Of a DNA stretch of 64,000 nt, positions 50,376 to 59,390 are shown piece by piece; position 1 is the stretch's first letter; each line of letters begins with the position of its first letter. The notes beneath the pieces were generated by a model, which was given only the letters and a program-made list of their open reading frames with translations, was not told the origin of the DNA and ran no database searches. Made by a program: the position numbers and the translations under genes. The stretch is from Leifsonia psychrotolerans (lineage in GTDB: Bacteria; Actinomycetota; Actinomycetes; Actinomycetales; Microbacteriaceae), in the NCBI RefSeq assembly GCF_013410665.1, contig NZ_JACCFM010000001.1:62001-126000 (forward strand). The letters run 5' to 3'.

Positions 50376-51937
50376 CGACCGACGTGACGACCGACGTGAC
50401 GACCGACGTGACGACCGAATTGACCCCCGAATCCGAACTCATCATCGACCGTTTGCGGCAGCTGCGCACGCTGGACGCCCCCACTCACGGCGGACATGTG
50501 CTGTCGTACGTTTACGACTCGGGCTTGGCCGAACTCGATGAGCTCGCCGCCACCGCGATTCGCATCATGCAGCCCGTGAACGGCCTGGACCCCACCACGT
50601 TCCCGTCGGTCGCCGCGATGGAACGCGACGTGATCGGTTTCACCAAACGGATGCTCGGCGCCGGCCCCGACGCGGCCGGCAGCGACGAGGTGGTGGGCAG
50701 CGTCACGTCCGGCGGCACCGAAAGCTGTCTGCTGGCGGTGAAGACAGCCCGGGACGTCTGGCGCGCGGCGGGCGGGGAGGGAATCCCTCGCCTGGTCGCT
50801 CCGGTGACCGTGCACGCGGCGTTCCACAAGGCGGCACACTACTTCGGCCTCGAGCTGGACCTGGTCTCCGTCGGCCTTGACGGAAGGGTCGACACTGCCG
50901 AGCTGATCGATCGCCTCGCCCCCGATGTCGCGCTGGTCGTGGTCTCGGCGCCGGCCTACCCGCACGCGACGCTCGACCCGGTCGGCGCGGTTGCGGCTGC
51001 GGCATCCGCACTCGGTATCGCCTGCCACGTCGACGCCTGCATCGGCGGCTGGGTGCTGCCCTGGTGGAGCGACGACCTTCCGGCGTGGAACTTCGAGGTT
51101 CCCGGCGTCACCAGCATGTCGGCCGATCTGCACAAGTTCGGCTACGCGCCGAAGGGCGTCTCGGTGCTTCTGCACCGTGGACGCGATCGGCAGCGCGCCC
51201 AATTCTTCGCCACAAAACGGTGGCCCGGCTATCCGGTGGTCAACCCCACCATGCTCGGCTCGAAATCGGCCGGCGCGCTTGCCGCAGCCTGGGCGATCGT
51301 GCATCGCCTCGGCGAGCCGGGCTTTGCAGCGCTGAGCGCGTCATGCAAACGGGCAACGGATGCGCTCACCGACGCCATCCGGGCAATCGATGGACTCGCG
51401 GTGTTGGGTGCCCCGGTCGGTCCTCTGTTCGCTGTGGCAGCCGATGAGTCGGTGCCGTCCGAACGCCGGATCGACCCGCACGTGTGGGCCGACCGGGTGA
51501 GGCAGCTCGGCTGGTTGCTGCAGCAGCAGCCCGGCTTGACCCAGGCGAACGGCGTGCGCCTGCCGCCGACCACTCACCTGACGATCACACCGGTGACCGA
51601 GTCGGTGCTGGAGCCGCTCGTGGCCGCACTCGTGCAGGCCGCCGATGAGGTGCGCGGGGTTGCGTCGATCGACCCGATGCAGGTGCTCGGCGCGATTGGC
51701 GGGGTGGCCGAGTTGCTGGCCGGCTCGGGCGGGGGAGAGATCGCTCTGTCGTCGGATCAGGCGTTCGGCGTGCTGTCGCAGCTCGGTATCGGCGGTGGTG
51801 CCGGCGGTGAAACGAGTGCGAGTAGCGGCGGGGTGCTGCCCGACCAGCTCGCTCCGCTGCTCACCCTGATCGAGGCCCTGCCCGCGCCACTGACGGAGCG
51901 TCTGCTGATCGAGTTGCTGGCGCGCTTGGTGGAGTGA
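50372..51937 (+). CDS. PLP-dependent decarboxylase/lyase of the group II type
   Basis: 521 residues. The PLP fold is clear: SVTSGGTESCLLAVKTARD, VHAAFHKAAHYFGLEL, HVDACIGGWVLPWW, and the cofactor lysine in MSADLHKFGYAPKG. It resembles sphingosine-1-phosphate lyase and DesA/aspartate decarboxylase-like enzymes. The N-terminus has three copies of a TTDV unit encoded by a 12-bp tandem repeat (50372-50420). The last 100 residues are an unusual Gly/Ser-rich and helical tail. Its translation is coupled to the MFS gene. The substrate is unknown. Confidence 0.82.
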   Translation: MTTDVTTDVTTDVTTELTPESELIIDRLRQLRTLDAPTHGGHVLSYVYDSGLAELDELAATAIRIMQPVNGLDPTTFPSVAAMERDVIGFTKRMLGAGPDAAGSDEVVGSVTSGGTESCLLAVKTARDVWRAAGGEGIPRLVAPVTVHAAFHKAAHYFGLELDLVSVGLDGRVDTAELIDRLAPDVALVVVSAPAYPHATLDPVGAVAAAASALGIACHVDACIGGWVLPWWSDDLPAWNFEVPGVTSMSADLHKFGYAPKGVSVLLHRGRDRQRAQFFATKRWPGYPVVNPTMLGSKSAGALAAAWAIVHRLGEPGFAALSASCKRATDALTDAIRAIDGLAVLGAPVGPLFAVAADESVPSERRIDPHVWADRVRQLGWLLQQQPGLTQANGVRLPPTTHLTITPVTESVLEPLVAALVQAADEVRGVASIDPMQVLGAIGGVAELLAGSGGGEIALSSDQAFGVLSQLGIGGGAGGETSASSGGVLPDQLAPLLTLIEALPAPLTERLLIELLARLVE

Positions 51938-51954
51938 TGCGGTTTCGGTTCTGA

Positions 51955-52845
51955 TCAGGCCGTGGGCGTTGCGAACGTCTCCATCGTGAGCACCGGGGTG
52001 CCCTCTACATCGGCGACGGTGAGCGTGACGCGTACCTGGCCGAGCTCGCCGAGTGAGGATACGTGGGTGCCACCACAGGGGATACGCACGGTCGCCTCCG
52101 GCAACGCACACACCCACGATCGACGATCGGTCAGCAATTCACCGTCGCGCTCGACGTGCACCGCCGCATCCGTCGACAGCCAGTCGGTGATCGTCTGGGT
52201 GATCGCGGCTTCGAGGTCAGGCAGCGCCGCGGCGATTCCGTCCGTGCCGAAGCCCTTCTTGCGCAGCGACTTGCCGAGCCGATAGCTGTCGAGCGATCCG
52301 CTTTCACGAATTGTCGAGGCGTCGTTGGCCGCGCCGTCGAAGTCGGGCTGGCCGAGACCGTCGAGGCGGATCTCCTTCTTCCACCGGTCGGCGAGCGCAC
52401 GGTTTAGGGCCAGTGAAGCCAGATGGCAGGCCGTGTGACCCACCGAGAGCGCACGGCGAAAGTCGGCGTCGACCGTCAGGTCAACAGTGTCGCCGGCGCT
52501 GAGGACGGCGTCGGCCTCGATGACATGCGCCACGACGAATGACCAGCCCTCGGTTCCCTTGCTCACGGGAATATCACGGCCGAGAAAGAGCGCAGAGCCG
52601 TCCGTGGCCGCAACAATGCAGTCGACGATCGGGTAGTGGGCGTCGCCGTGCTGCAGCATCGCGCGATCGGGGCCTTGGTCGGGCCAGCCGGCATCGACCG
52701 GATGCACGCAGCTTTCATCCAGCAGAACGACCTGCTGCGCGGTGCCCGGTGCATCGACTCGGGGCGCCACGTGCAGCACCGTCGCAGTGCCGGTCACAGT
52801 CTGTGCCGGGTAGGTGACACGCGTGTCTGCGCGGGGAAGCGTCAT
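51955..52845 (-). CDS. AlaX-like alanyl-tRNA editing protein / metal-dependent hydrolase
   Basis: 296 residues. The AlaRS/ThrRS second-additional-domain motifs are visible: GHTACHLASLALNRAL (HxxxH) and IPCGGTHVSSLGEL (CxxxH), together binding the zinc used for deacylating mischarged tRNA-Ala. An N-terminal beta domain (VLHVAPRVDAPGTAQQVVLLDES) matches AlaX-M/L. AAAGGA lies six bases before the ATG. Downstream of a 40-residue Lys-rich gene, separated by a terminator. Confidence 0.83.
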   Translation of the reverse strand: MTLPRADTRVTYPAQTVTGTATVLHVAPRVDAPGTAQQVVLLDESCVHPVDAGWPDQGPDRAMLQHGDAHYPIVDCIVAATDGSALFLGRDIPVSKGTEGWSFVVAHVIEADAVLSAGDTVDLTVDADFRRALSVGHTACHLASLALNRALADRWKKEIRLDGLGQPDFDGAANDASTIRESGSLDSYRLGKSLRKKGFGTDGIAAALPDLEAAITQTITDWLSTDAAVHVERDGELLTDRRSWVCALPEATVRIPCGGTHVSSLGELGQVRVTLTVADVEGTPVLTMETFATPTA

Positions 52846-52883
52846 GGGGAGTCCTTTCGGGACGGTCGATTCGAAGGCGGTTA

Positions 52884-52924
52884 AACACGGATGCTGCCAC
52901 GACTATCGTGACAGCATCCGTTTA
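52884..52924 (-). terminator. Hairpin terminator between the Lys-rich gene and alaX-like gene
   Basis: AAACGGATGCTG and CAGCATCCGTGTTT pair, extended by CACG/CGTG, to form a stem of about 14 bp around ATAGT, followed on the minus strand by GTGTTTAACC. It ends the transcript of the small gene at 53078. Confidence 0.75.
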
Positions 52925-52955
52925 CGACGAGGGCACTGCAACCCAGGCAGAAAGC

Positions 52956-53078
52956 CTAGGCCTTGCGTGCCTTCGCGGAGGTCTCGTCCGACTTCGCCTT
53001 CTTGTCGGCGCGCTTTTCTTTCAGCGAACGGTCGGCGGTCTTCTTGCCGGCATCCTTCTTGGGTGATTTGTCAGCCAT
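52956..53078 (-). CDS. Lys-rich small protein (40 aa)
   Basis: 40 residues with ATG at 53078 preceded by GAAGGAG at four to seven bases. The sequence MADKSPKKDAGKKTADRSLK followed by EKRADKKAKSDETSAKARKA is about one third Lys/Arg. Similar 'MADKSP-K--KK--KSLKEKRA-K' proteins of unknown function occur in Microbacteriaceae and other actinobacteria. A terminator follows immediately, so it forms its own transcript. It may bind nucleic acid; this is inferred from charge. Confidence 0.75.
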   Translation of the reverse strand: MADKSPKKDAGKKTADRSLKEKRADKKAKSDETSAKARKA

Positions 53079-53189
53079 CTGTACTCCTTCATCCCGAGCC
53101 TCATCGGCAGCGTATTGTCGACCCTACGCGGTAACCCGGCAAAGTTCAGCATCGTAGCTCTGAAGTCGAGGCACGGAGCGCCCGACACG

Positions 53190-54548
53190 TCAGGGACGTT
53201 TCCCGGATGCGCGTGAGAGCCGTACCGGCAGGGCCATCAGTGGGCCGACGAAACGTTGCTGCAGGATGCGCGCCGGACCCCAGACGTATTGCACCAGATA
53301 CTGCGCCAGGATGGCCCCAGCCGCGAGGGCGACTGCGACCGCGGCGGCCGTGAGCATGCCGATCAACCCGTTGATCTCACCCTCCGACATCTGCAGTAGG
53401 CCGCTGAAGAGGATGAGACCGGGCACGAGCGGTACGAGCGCCGAGACCACAATCACGAGCGGCGGCGTACGCACCAGACGCGCGGCGACCGTGGCGAACA
53501 GGCCGATTGCGAAGGCGCTGCCGGCCGAGGACCAGACCTGGCCGAACTGTGCGTTGAGGCCGAACAGGTAGAACAGTTCGGCGAGGGCGCCGAGCACACA
53601 GACCACCCAGAACGCGCGCCAGGGAACCTGAACCGCGAGTGAGAATCCGATGACGATCACGATGGCTGCGACCAATTGCACGGGCAGTGCGCCGAGTGAC
53701 GGGGGGATGATCGCGTCGATCTTGAGCTGAAAGCCGAACCGGCTGAGCACCAGTGAGGCTCCGGCGACGCCCGTGACAAGTCCGCCGGTGATGAGAAACG
53801 CTTCGACAAGACGAGCGGTGCCCGTGACGTAGAAGCCGGAGATGATGTCGTGCACCGCGCCGAACGCTGTGACGCCGGCGAGCAGCATGATGATCGTGGC
53901 GACGACCACGAGAGTGGGGTTCGCCCGGGGATCGACGATGTGCACGAGTGCGGCCATGATCGGCCCGATGGCCCCGCCGGCGACGGTCTGGTAGAACACC
54001 GGAACCTTGCGATGGGCCATCGCGCTGGTCACCAGATCCACGAAGAACGTGGCGATGAACGCGGCGACCACAACGGTGGAGCCGCCACCGATCAGCGCAG
54101 CGGCGCCGGCGCCGACGAGACTCCAGCCGATGCGTCGAACAATCACCGGCAGCATGGGTTTGGTACTGACGATCGTCGCCAGGCGCTTACGGGCATCGGC
54201 GACGTCGAGGGGCGACTCGATCAGATCGGCGATGAGTTCGGACGTCGCCGTGAGCTTGGAGTAATCCAGATTGCGATATTTCACGTTACGACTGCGCGTG
54301 ATGCTGTCGTGTGTCGCCGGATCCTCAAACGTGAGAGTGATCAGGGTGTGAGTGATGTCAGCCTCGGTGCTGCGCAGGCCATAGGCACGCGTGATTCCCT
54401 GCATGGCCGCCGTGGCATCTTCAGCACCCGCGCCGGCCGCGAAAATGACCTCGGCCAGGCGCATGGTCAGGTCGAGAACTGACTTGGTGTGTGCGACGGG
54501 AATCTGAATGGCTCCGGTAGGGCCCGCCGCGCGTGGCGGCTCAGTCAT
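53190..54548 (-). CDS. Threonine/serine exporter family protein (ThrE-like)
   Basis: 452 residues from the ATG at 54548. The N-terminal cytoplasmic domain (about 20-140: LRLAEVIFAAGAGAEDATAAM, NVKYRNLDYSKL) and the C-terminal ten or so helices match ThrE/DUF1212 plus DUF3815 fused, as in Corynebacterium ThrE. It would export threonine and serine by proton antiport. The start overlaps the end of the acyl-CoA dehydrogenase gene by eight bases (GATGACTGA). Confidence 0.87.
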   Translation of the reverse strand: MTEPPRAAGPTGAIQIPVAHTKSVLDLTMRLAEVIFAAGAGAEDATAAMQGITRAYGLRSTEADITHTLITLTFEDPATHDSITRSRNVKYRNLDYSKLTATSELIADLIESPLDVADARKRLATIVSTKPMLPVIVRRIGWSLVGAGAAALIGGGSTVVVAAFIATFFVDLVTSAMAHRKVPVFYQTVAGGAIGPIMAALVHIVDPRANPTLVVVATIIMLLAGVTAFGAVHDIISGFYVTGTARLVEAFLITGGLVTGVAGASLVLSRFGFQLKIDAIIPPSLGALPVQLVAAIVIVIGFSLAVQVPWRAFWVVCVLGALAELFYLFGLNAQFGQVWSSAGSAFAIGLFATVAARLVRTPPLVIVVSALVPLVPGLILFSGLLQMSEGEINGLIGMLTAAAVAVALAAGAILAQYLVQYVWGPARILQQRFVGPLMALPVRLSRASGKRP

Positions 54549-55716
54549 CGAGCGGGCCGAGCCAGGCGGCCGCAACAGTGCCGTGAGCCGATTCGGCATC
54601 GGAGGGGTGAAAAATGCCGGCCAAGACATCTCGGTAGAGTCGGCCGAGCTCGTTTCCTGCGAAGTACGACGAGCCGCCGCTCACTCGAACCGCCTGGTCG
54701 ACGACATGCCGAGCGTTCTCTGTGGCACGATGCTTCAGGCCGGCCAACAGCGGAAACCACCGGCTGCCGTGTGTGGCCTGCGCGTCGACATCCGCTGCCA
54801 ACGACTCGATCTGCGGATAGATTCCGTCCATCGCCATTGCCGCGTCAGCAATACGCCACCGGATGTCGGGATCGTGCGACAACGCCCGGCCGTCATTTTT
54901 CAACGAGGTGCGTCGATGGGCTGCGCCGACCGCGAGTTCGAGGGCGCGCTGGCCGATACCGGTGTAGACCGACGCGAGCAGAATCTCGAAATTAGCGAAG
55001 ATGGCGAAGATCAGCGGGTCGGGGTTGGGGCCGGGATCGAGTCGACGAAAGACACGATCGGGCCGAGCGTAGGCGCCCGTGAGCACCGTGGATTGGCTCT
55101 GACTGGCGCGCATGCCGAGGGTGTCCCAGTCATTCTTTTGCGAGATTCCGGGTTCGGAGCGGTCGACGAATGCCCACACGATCTTGGGCTCGTCCGGATT
55201 CGAGCTGTCGAGGCCCATGGTGCCCAGGCGGGTCCAGGCGGGGGAGAGTGAGGTGAAGATCTTGGTGCCGGTGAAGCGGTAGCCACCGTCTGGCTCGGGG
55301 CGGGCATCGGTGCGGGATCCGAAGAGCACGAGGTCGTTGCCTGGTTCGCTCACGCCGAAGCCAAAGATCTCGCCCCGGCCAGTCTCCTCAAGCAAGAAGT
55401 CAAGTGAGTGGTCGCCGCGATCAAAAAGCGTCTTGGCGACGCCAGTCCACACCAAATGCATGTTCACGGCCAGCGCAGTGGCCGGCGCGTGGGCGGCGAG
55501 ACGAATCTGCTCACGGCTGACCTGCGCCAGGCTGAGGCCAAGGCCGCCAAATTCGACCGGAACGAGTGCCGTGAGGTAGCCGGCATCGACCAGGTCGGCG
55601 AGGTCTTCGGTGAAGAATTCGTTGTTCTGGTCGTAGGCGGCGGCACGACCGCGGATGCGAAGGAGTAAGTCATCGCTCAGCAACTGGTCGCCGGGCAGGA
55701 AAGAGGTTTCGGTCAC
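54541..55716 (-). CDS. Acyl-CoA dehydrogenase family flavoprotein
   Basis: 391 residues from a GTG at 55716. FGFGVSEPGNDLVLFGSRT, GYRFTGTKIFTSLSPAW and WDTLGMRASQSQSTVLTGAYA are the FAD/substrate domain motifs; the C-terminal part AVRVSGGSSYFAGNELGRLYRDVLAGIF fits the acyl-CoA dehydrogenase type 2 group, which includes DszC/SfnC-like monooxygenases. So the reaction may be desaturation or oxygenation. A leaderless start is likely: TAGGCT (55729-55724) lies seven bases upstream. Coupled to the ThrE-like gene. Confidence 0.84.
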   Translation of the reverse strand: MTETSFLPGDQLLSDDLLLRIRGRAAAYDQNNEFFTEDLADLVDAGYLTALVPVEFGGLGLSLAQVSREQIRLAAHAPATALAVNMHLVWTGVAKTLFDRGDHSLDFLLEETGRGEIFGFGVSEPGNDLVLFGSRTDARPEPDGGYRFTGTKIFTSLSPAWTRLGTMGLDSSNPDEPKIVWAFVDRSEPGISQKNDWDTLGMRASQSQSTVLTGAYARPDRVFRRLDPGPNPDPLIFAIFANFEILLASVYTGIGQRALELAVGAAHRRTSLKNDGRALSHDPDIRWRIADAAMAMDGIYPQIESLAADVDAQATHGSRWFPLLAGLKHRATENARHVVDQAVRVSGGSSYFAGNELGRLYRDVLAGIFHPSDAESAHGTVAAAWLGPLDD

Positions 55717-55790
55717 GGAGTCCAGCCTAGTTTTTGTGCCTGGATTTCGGAGTGGTTTCGTCTGATTGGCCGCAGGTCAGGTGCGGCGGT

Positions 55791-57476
55791 TTAGTCGCGG
55801 CGGTGGGTGTCGGTGCGGTGGCGGTTGGCGTCGCGCCAGGTGCGGGTCGGGTCGATCCAGGCCGGGGCTTTGACTTGCGGTCGGCCGTTGACCATGAGGA
55901 TCTCCCAGCCGGACGTTTCGATGGTGTGATGATGTCGCCAACACAACGCCACACCATTGTCGACTTCGGTGACGCCGCCTTTGCTCCAGGGGATCACGTG
56001 ATGAAATTCGAGCCACTGTGCGGGTGCATCGCAGCCGGGAATGCCGCAGCCGCCGTCGCGGGCGAGGATCGCCCGGCGTTGGGCACGGTTGAACAGTCGT
56101 TGCGGATCGGTCAGCGTCAGAACCTCACCGTTCGGACCGAACAGAACCGTTTGGGTCCCTCCGGCACACATCATCTGATCGACCGTGCGAAGGGAGATGG
56201 GGGCGTCGACGCCGTCGATCCAGCCGACACCGCGACCGGCTTCAATATCGTTCACGTTCACATGCACCACCACGGTCGGCGGTGCACCACCAATGCTGGG
56301 GGTGTTATCGGCCTGGGCCAGCTGGGTGAACATGCCGCGCAGAATATCGGCCCGCTTCTCCCCGGCGGTACGGGTGTCGACGTCATCGAACTCGTGCCCG
56401 GCCGACCCGGGAAGAGGCACCTCGTGGTCGTGCTCGTCGTGCTCGCGGTCGCGGTCGTCATGGTCATGGTCCTGGCCGAGTTCGTGCTCGCGTTCGTGGC
56501 CGTCGTGGTCGTCGCGGTCGCGCTCGTCGTTCAAGTCGTGCCCGTCGGGACCTTCGTGGGGGTCCTGCTCGGCGCGGTCGTCGTGCTCGGCGCGGTCGTC
56601 GCGTGCCTGGTCGCGGGCTTGTTCGGCGGCGGTGGGGAACGCGGGGGTTTTGTGGGCGGCGATGAACGCGTCGAAGGTGAGGTTCATGATTCCGTACAGA
56701 TCAGGAGTCACCCCGCCCCGCACCGGGTAGACGCCGTCTTTGAAGCGGCCGAAACTGATCGTGCTCGTCGCCTCACCCTCGACCTCATTCGGTGCCACCC
56801 CGTCGGGGTCCAGCGCCGCCTGCCACTGCAACATCTGCACCCGCATCGAGTCCGCCGAGAACGCAAAGCCCGCGCCCGGCTCACCCTCATTCTCAGCCGT
56901 AATCGTGCCCGTCGCCGCTCCCACCAGAGCGCGTTCCGCAGCCGCAAGATCATCGGGGGCAACGCGCGGGGAGATCTCGGCCAGACCGGACATGATCACC
57001 TCCGCCGCATCCACCCCCAGCAAGCCCGAAGCGACCGCGGCACCCACAGTGGGGAACAGTGCGGGGATGATCGTTCCGACGTGTTGCGTGTCGCGCATCC
57101 GCAGGCCGAGGGCGCTGCGGCGTTTCGCTTCCCGGCCGGAGATTCGGGTGATCCGGGTGATCAGGTCGATGCCACTGGTACAGCCCCGCTTCGCGGCGAG
57201 GGAGTCGCGGCCAAGCCACCGGCCGGAGCGTTCCTCGACCGTCGCCGCCACAGCCACCCGGCCGGCATCGACGAGCCGGCCGACGCCTTCGAACGCACCG
57301 AGCACACCGAGGAGGTCGTCGTCGGTGAACCGGTCGGGGCTGACCGTGCCGAGCCCGGCCCACAGTGCCTGCGTCTGTTCGAGCACCGCCAGCACCATGG
57401 CCGCGGTCGGTGCCGACGCACCCGGGGCGGGTGTCGGCTCCGGGGCGGAGACGGGGGGTGGGAGGGTGATTGACAT
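55791..57476 (-). CDS. DUF222/HNH endonuclease domain protein, 13E12 repeat family (copy 2)
   Basis: 561 residues from the ATG at 57476; an in-frame ATG at 57503 would add nine. DUF222 (about 20-280), a charged linker (about 300-350, with HDHDDRDRE), and the HNH motifs CGIPGCDAP, EFHHVIPWSKGG, CWRHHHTIE are intact. Except for the linker, it differs in only about a dozen positions from copy 1 (39157-40911) and shares about 90 bp upstream of the start. The two copies form a large inverted repeat around 15 kb of chromosome. Confidence 0.88.
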   Translation of the reverse strand: MSITLPPPVSAPEPTPAPGASAPTAAMVLAVLEQTQALWAGLGTVSPDRFTDDDLLGVLGAFEGVGRLVDAGRVAVAATVEERSGRWLGRDSLAAKRGCTSGIDLITRITRISGREAKRRSALGLRMRDTQHVGTIIPALFPTVGAAVASGLLGVDAAEVIMSGLAEISPRVAPDDLAAAERALVGAATGTITAENEGEPGAGFAFSADSMRVQMLQWQAALDPDGVAPNEVEGEATSTISFGRFKDGVYPVRGGVTPDLYGIMNLTFDAFIAAHKTPAFPTAAEQARDQARDDRAEHDDRAEQDPHEGPDGHDLNDERDRDDHDGHEREHELGQDHDHDDRDREHDEHDHEVPLPGSAGHEFDDVDTRTAGEKRADILRGMFTQLAQADNTPSIGGAPPTVVVHVNVNDIEAGRGVGWIDGVDAPISLRTVDQMMCAGGTQTVLFGPNGEVLTLTDPQRLFNRAQRRAILARDGGCGIPGCDAPAQWLEFHHVIPWSKGGVTEVDNGVALCWRHHHTIETSGWEILMVNGRPQVKAPAWIDPTRTWRDANRHRTDTHRRD

Positions 57477-58274
57477 AGCTCTATTCTCCCAAAGAACGAA
57501 CATGATTACGAGCTTTTCTCAGTATTGGTGCATAACTTCTCGAAGCTATATCTGTGGAGGGATCGAGAACTAGTAGCCGGTCGAGATCCCGGCCAAGGCC
57601 TCGAGGGTGGCTCACGGGATCTCGACGAGCTCGATCAGCGGGGTGGCTCGATCGGCGGGAGGGGTGCGGGGCGATCAACGAACCGTGGGTCGAGCTTGTC
57701 GAGACCACGGTCCATGGTCTCGAGGGTGGCTCGCGGGATCTCGACGAGCTCGATCAGCGGAGAGGGGGCGATCAGCGGGAGGGGGATGTGGGGTCGGTCA
57801 GTGACCCGTGGGTCGAGCTCGTCGAGACCACGCGCCGCGTCTCGAGGGTAGGTCAGGGGATCTCGACAGGCTCGATCAGCGGGAGGGGGTCGATCAACGG
57901 GAAGGCTCGATCAGCGGAGGGGGCTGATCAGCGGGAGGGGTGCGGGTTGATCACCGAACCGTGGGTCGAGCTCGTCGAGACCACGCGCCGCGTCTCGAGG
58001 GTGGCTCACGGGATCTCGACGAGCTCGATCAGCGGGGAGACCTCGATCAGCGGGGAGACCTCTATCAGCGGAGAGGGGTCGATCAGCGGGAGGGGGCGAT
58101 CAGCGGAGGCGGGAGGGCCGATCAGCGGCAGCGATTCTTTAGCGATCCGGCGTCTGTGAGTCGAGTCAGAATTGTGGAACGAGCCCCGGCGCCCCGTTAC
58201 GCTCGAACAGTCGGTCGATTCCGGCCGACCGGTACTACTGAAATGCGCCGAGAGGTGCTCACAAGGAGGACAAC
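57477..58274. repeat. REP-like repeat array upstream of HNH copy 2
   Basis: A gene-free stretch of about 800 bp. From about 57590 to 58132 it has four copies of a unit of about 130-180 bp: GTGGGTCGAGCTCGTCGAGA, then CGTCTCGAGGGTGGCTC and GGGATCTCGACGAGCTCGA, followed by short tandem GATCAGCGG(G)AGGG. The self-complementary pieces would form hairpins. The last 140 bp before 58275 hold a possible stress promoter (GGAAC at 58176, CGTT at 58195). Confidence 0.75.
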
Positions 58275-58454
58275 ATGGGTTTGCTCGATGACGCCAAGGA
58301 AAAGATCGACGCCACCGGCAAGAAGATTGGCGACGTGGTTGACGACGCCAAGGACAAGGTCGAAGAGCTGAAGGCCGAGGGCAAGGTGAAGAAGGCCGAG
58401 GCCGAACGCGACGCGACGTACGCGAAGCACGACCTCAAAGACACGCTCGACTAA
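58275..58454 (+). CDS. CsbD-like small hydrophilic stress protein (59 aa)
   Basis: 59 residues with AAGGAGG six bases before the ATG. The sequence is a single amphipathic helix of Asp/Lys-rich repeats (LLDDAKEKIDATGKKIGDVV, DDAKDKVEELKAEGKVKKAE), like CsbD or LEA-type proteins. These are usually induced in stress and membrane or protein protection is suspected. A GGAAC-N14-CGTT pair upstream resembles an ECF sigma promoter. A standard length cut-off would miss it. Confidence 0.8.
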   Translation: MGLLDDAKEKIDATGKKIGDVVDDAKDKVEELKAEGKVKKAEAERDATYAKHDLKDTLD

Positions 58455-58510
58455 ACACCAGCGAGGCCCGGCATCGCCCGGCCGACGGCGTGAACCGTCA
58501 TACTTGACGC

Positions 58511-59347
58511 ATGACCTGGTGGGCGGCGCAGACGGCTCGGTTTCGGGCGCGCCGCCCACCTCTTCTGCATGTCGCTTCAGACGAGGGAACCGGCCCAGTC
58601 ATCGTTCTCGTGCACGGCATCGCCTCGTCGTCGGTAACCTTCGACCAGCTCATCCCCCTGCTGGTCGACCGGCATCGGGTGATCGCCCTCGACATTCTGG
58701 GCTTCGGCGAGTCGCCGGCACCCATCGACTGCGAGTACACGATTGAAGACCATGTCGCCTCGATCGCGGCGACGATCCGCTCGCTCGCGCTGCGCGAGCC
58801 GGTCATTTTGGTTGGCCACTCGCTCGGAAGCCTCATCGTGTCGCGACTGGCCGCCGTGAACCAGCAGCGCGGTCTGCAGGGATTGCTGACGCCCCGGCGT
58901 GTGCGCGTTTCACGGGTCGTGCTCGTGGGCCCCCCGGTCTACCTGGCGCCCTCCGAGATCGGCGACCAACGGGTGCGCGCCCGTGTCGGAGCGTACCTCA
59001 AGGCCTACACCTATCTTCGCTCGAACAAGGATTTCACCCTGGCGAACGCCGCGATCCTCTCCCGGCTGCTGCCGAAGGGAATCTTCGAGATCACCGAGCA
59101 GAACTGGATGCCGTTCGTGAAATCGATGGAGAATTGCATCCAATCTCAGACCGTCGTCAGCGACATCGCCAGCCTGCGCGTGCCCGTCGACGTGGTCTAT
59201 GGCTCGCTTGACGCGTTCATTCCGTACGGCAGCATGACGGTGATCGAACGGATGCGGCACGTCACGATGCATCGCGTCGAGGGGAACGACCACATCATTC
59301 GCAGGCGGTTGGCCCGGGTGATCGCCCAGGCGATCGATGGGGACTGA
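58511..59347 (+). CDS. Alpha/beta hydrolase
   Basis: 278 residues. VIVLVHGIASSSVTFDQLIPLL gives the oxyanion loop, LVGHSLGSLIVSRL the nucleophile Ser (GHSLG, about 106), VVYGSLDAFIPY the acid and EGNDHIIRRR the His. All of the catalytic triad is present. The substrate is unknown. CATACT lies six bases before the ATG (leaderless). It is followed by an aldo/keto reductase after 43 bp. Confidence 0.85.
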   Translation: MTWWAAQTARFRARRPPLLHVASDEGTGPVIVLVHGIASSSVTFDQLIPLLVDRHRVIALDILGFGESPAPIDCEYTIEDHVASIAATIRSLALREPVILVGHSLGSLIVSRLAAVNQQRGLQGLLTPRRVRVSRVVLVGPPVYLAPSEIGDQRVRARVGAYLKAYTYLRSNKDFTLANAAILSRLLPKGIFEITEQNWMPFVKSMENCIQSQTVVSDIASLRVPVDVVYGSLDAFIPYGSMTVIERMRHVTMHRVEGNDHIIRRRLARVIAQAIDGD

Positions 59348-59390
59348 CGCGCCGGCCGAACAGCCAAGCCGTCATTGTTAGGCTGGAGCA

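Noticed and set aside
55734..57473. A 579-codon frame on the plus strand opposite HNH copy 2
   Set aside because: It mirrors the DUF222-HNH gene; the His/Asp-rich linker becomes a Val/Ala-rich run, a known artefact of antisense reading.
57590..58132. CRISPR array
   Set aside because: Units are irregular in length and self-complementary, there are no unique spacers of equal size and no cas genes in the window.
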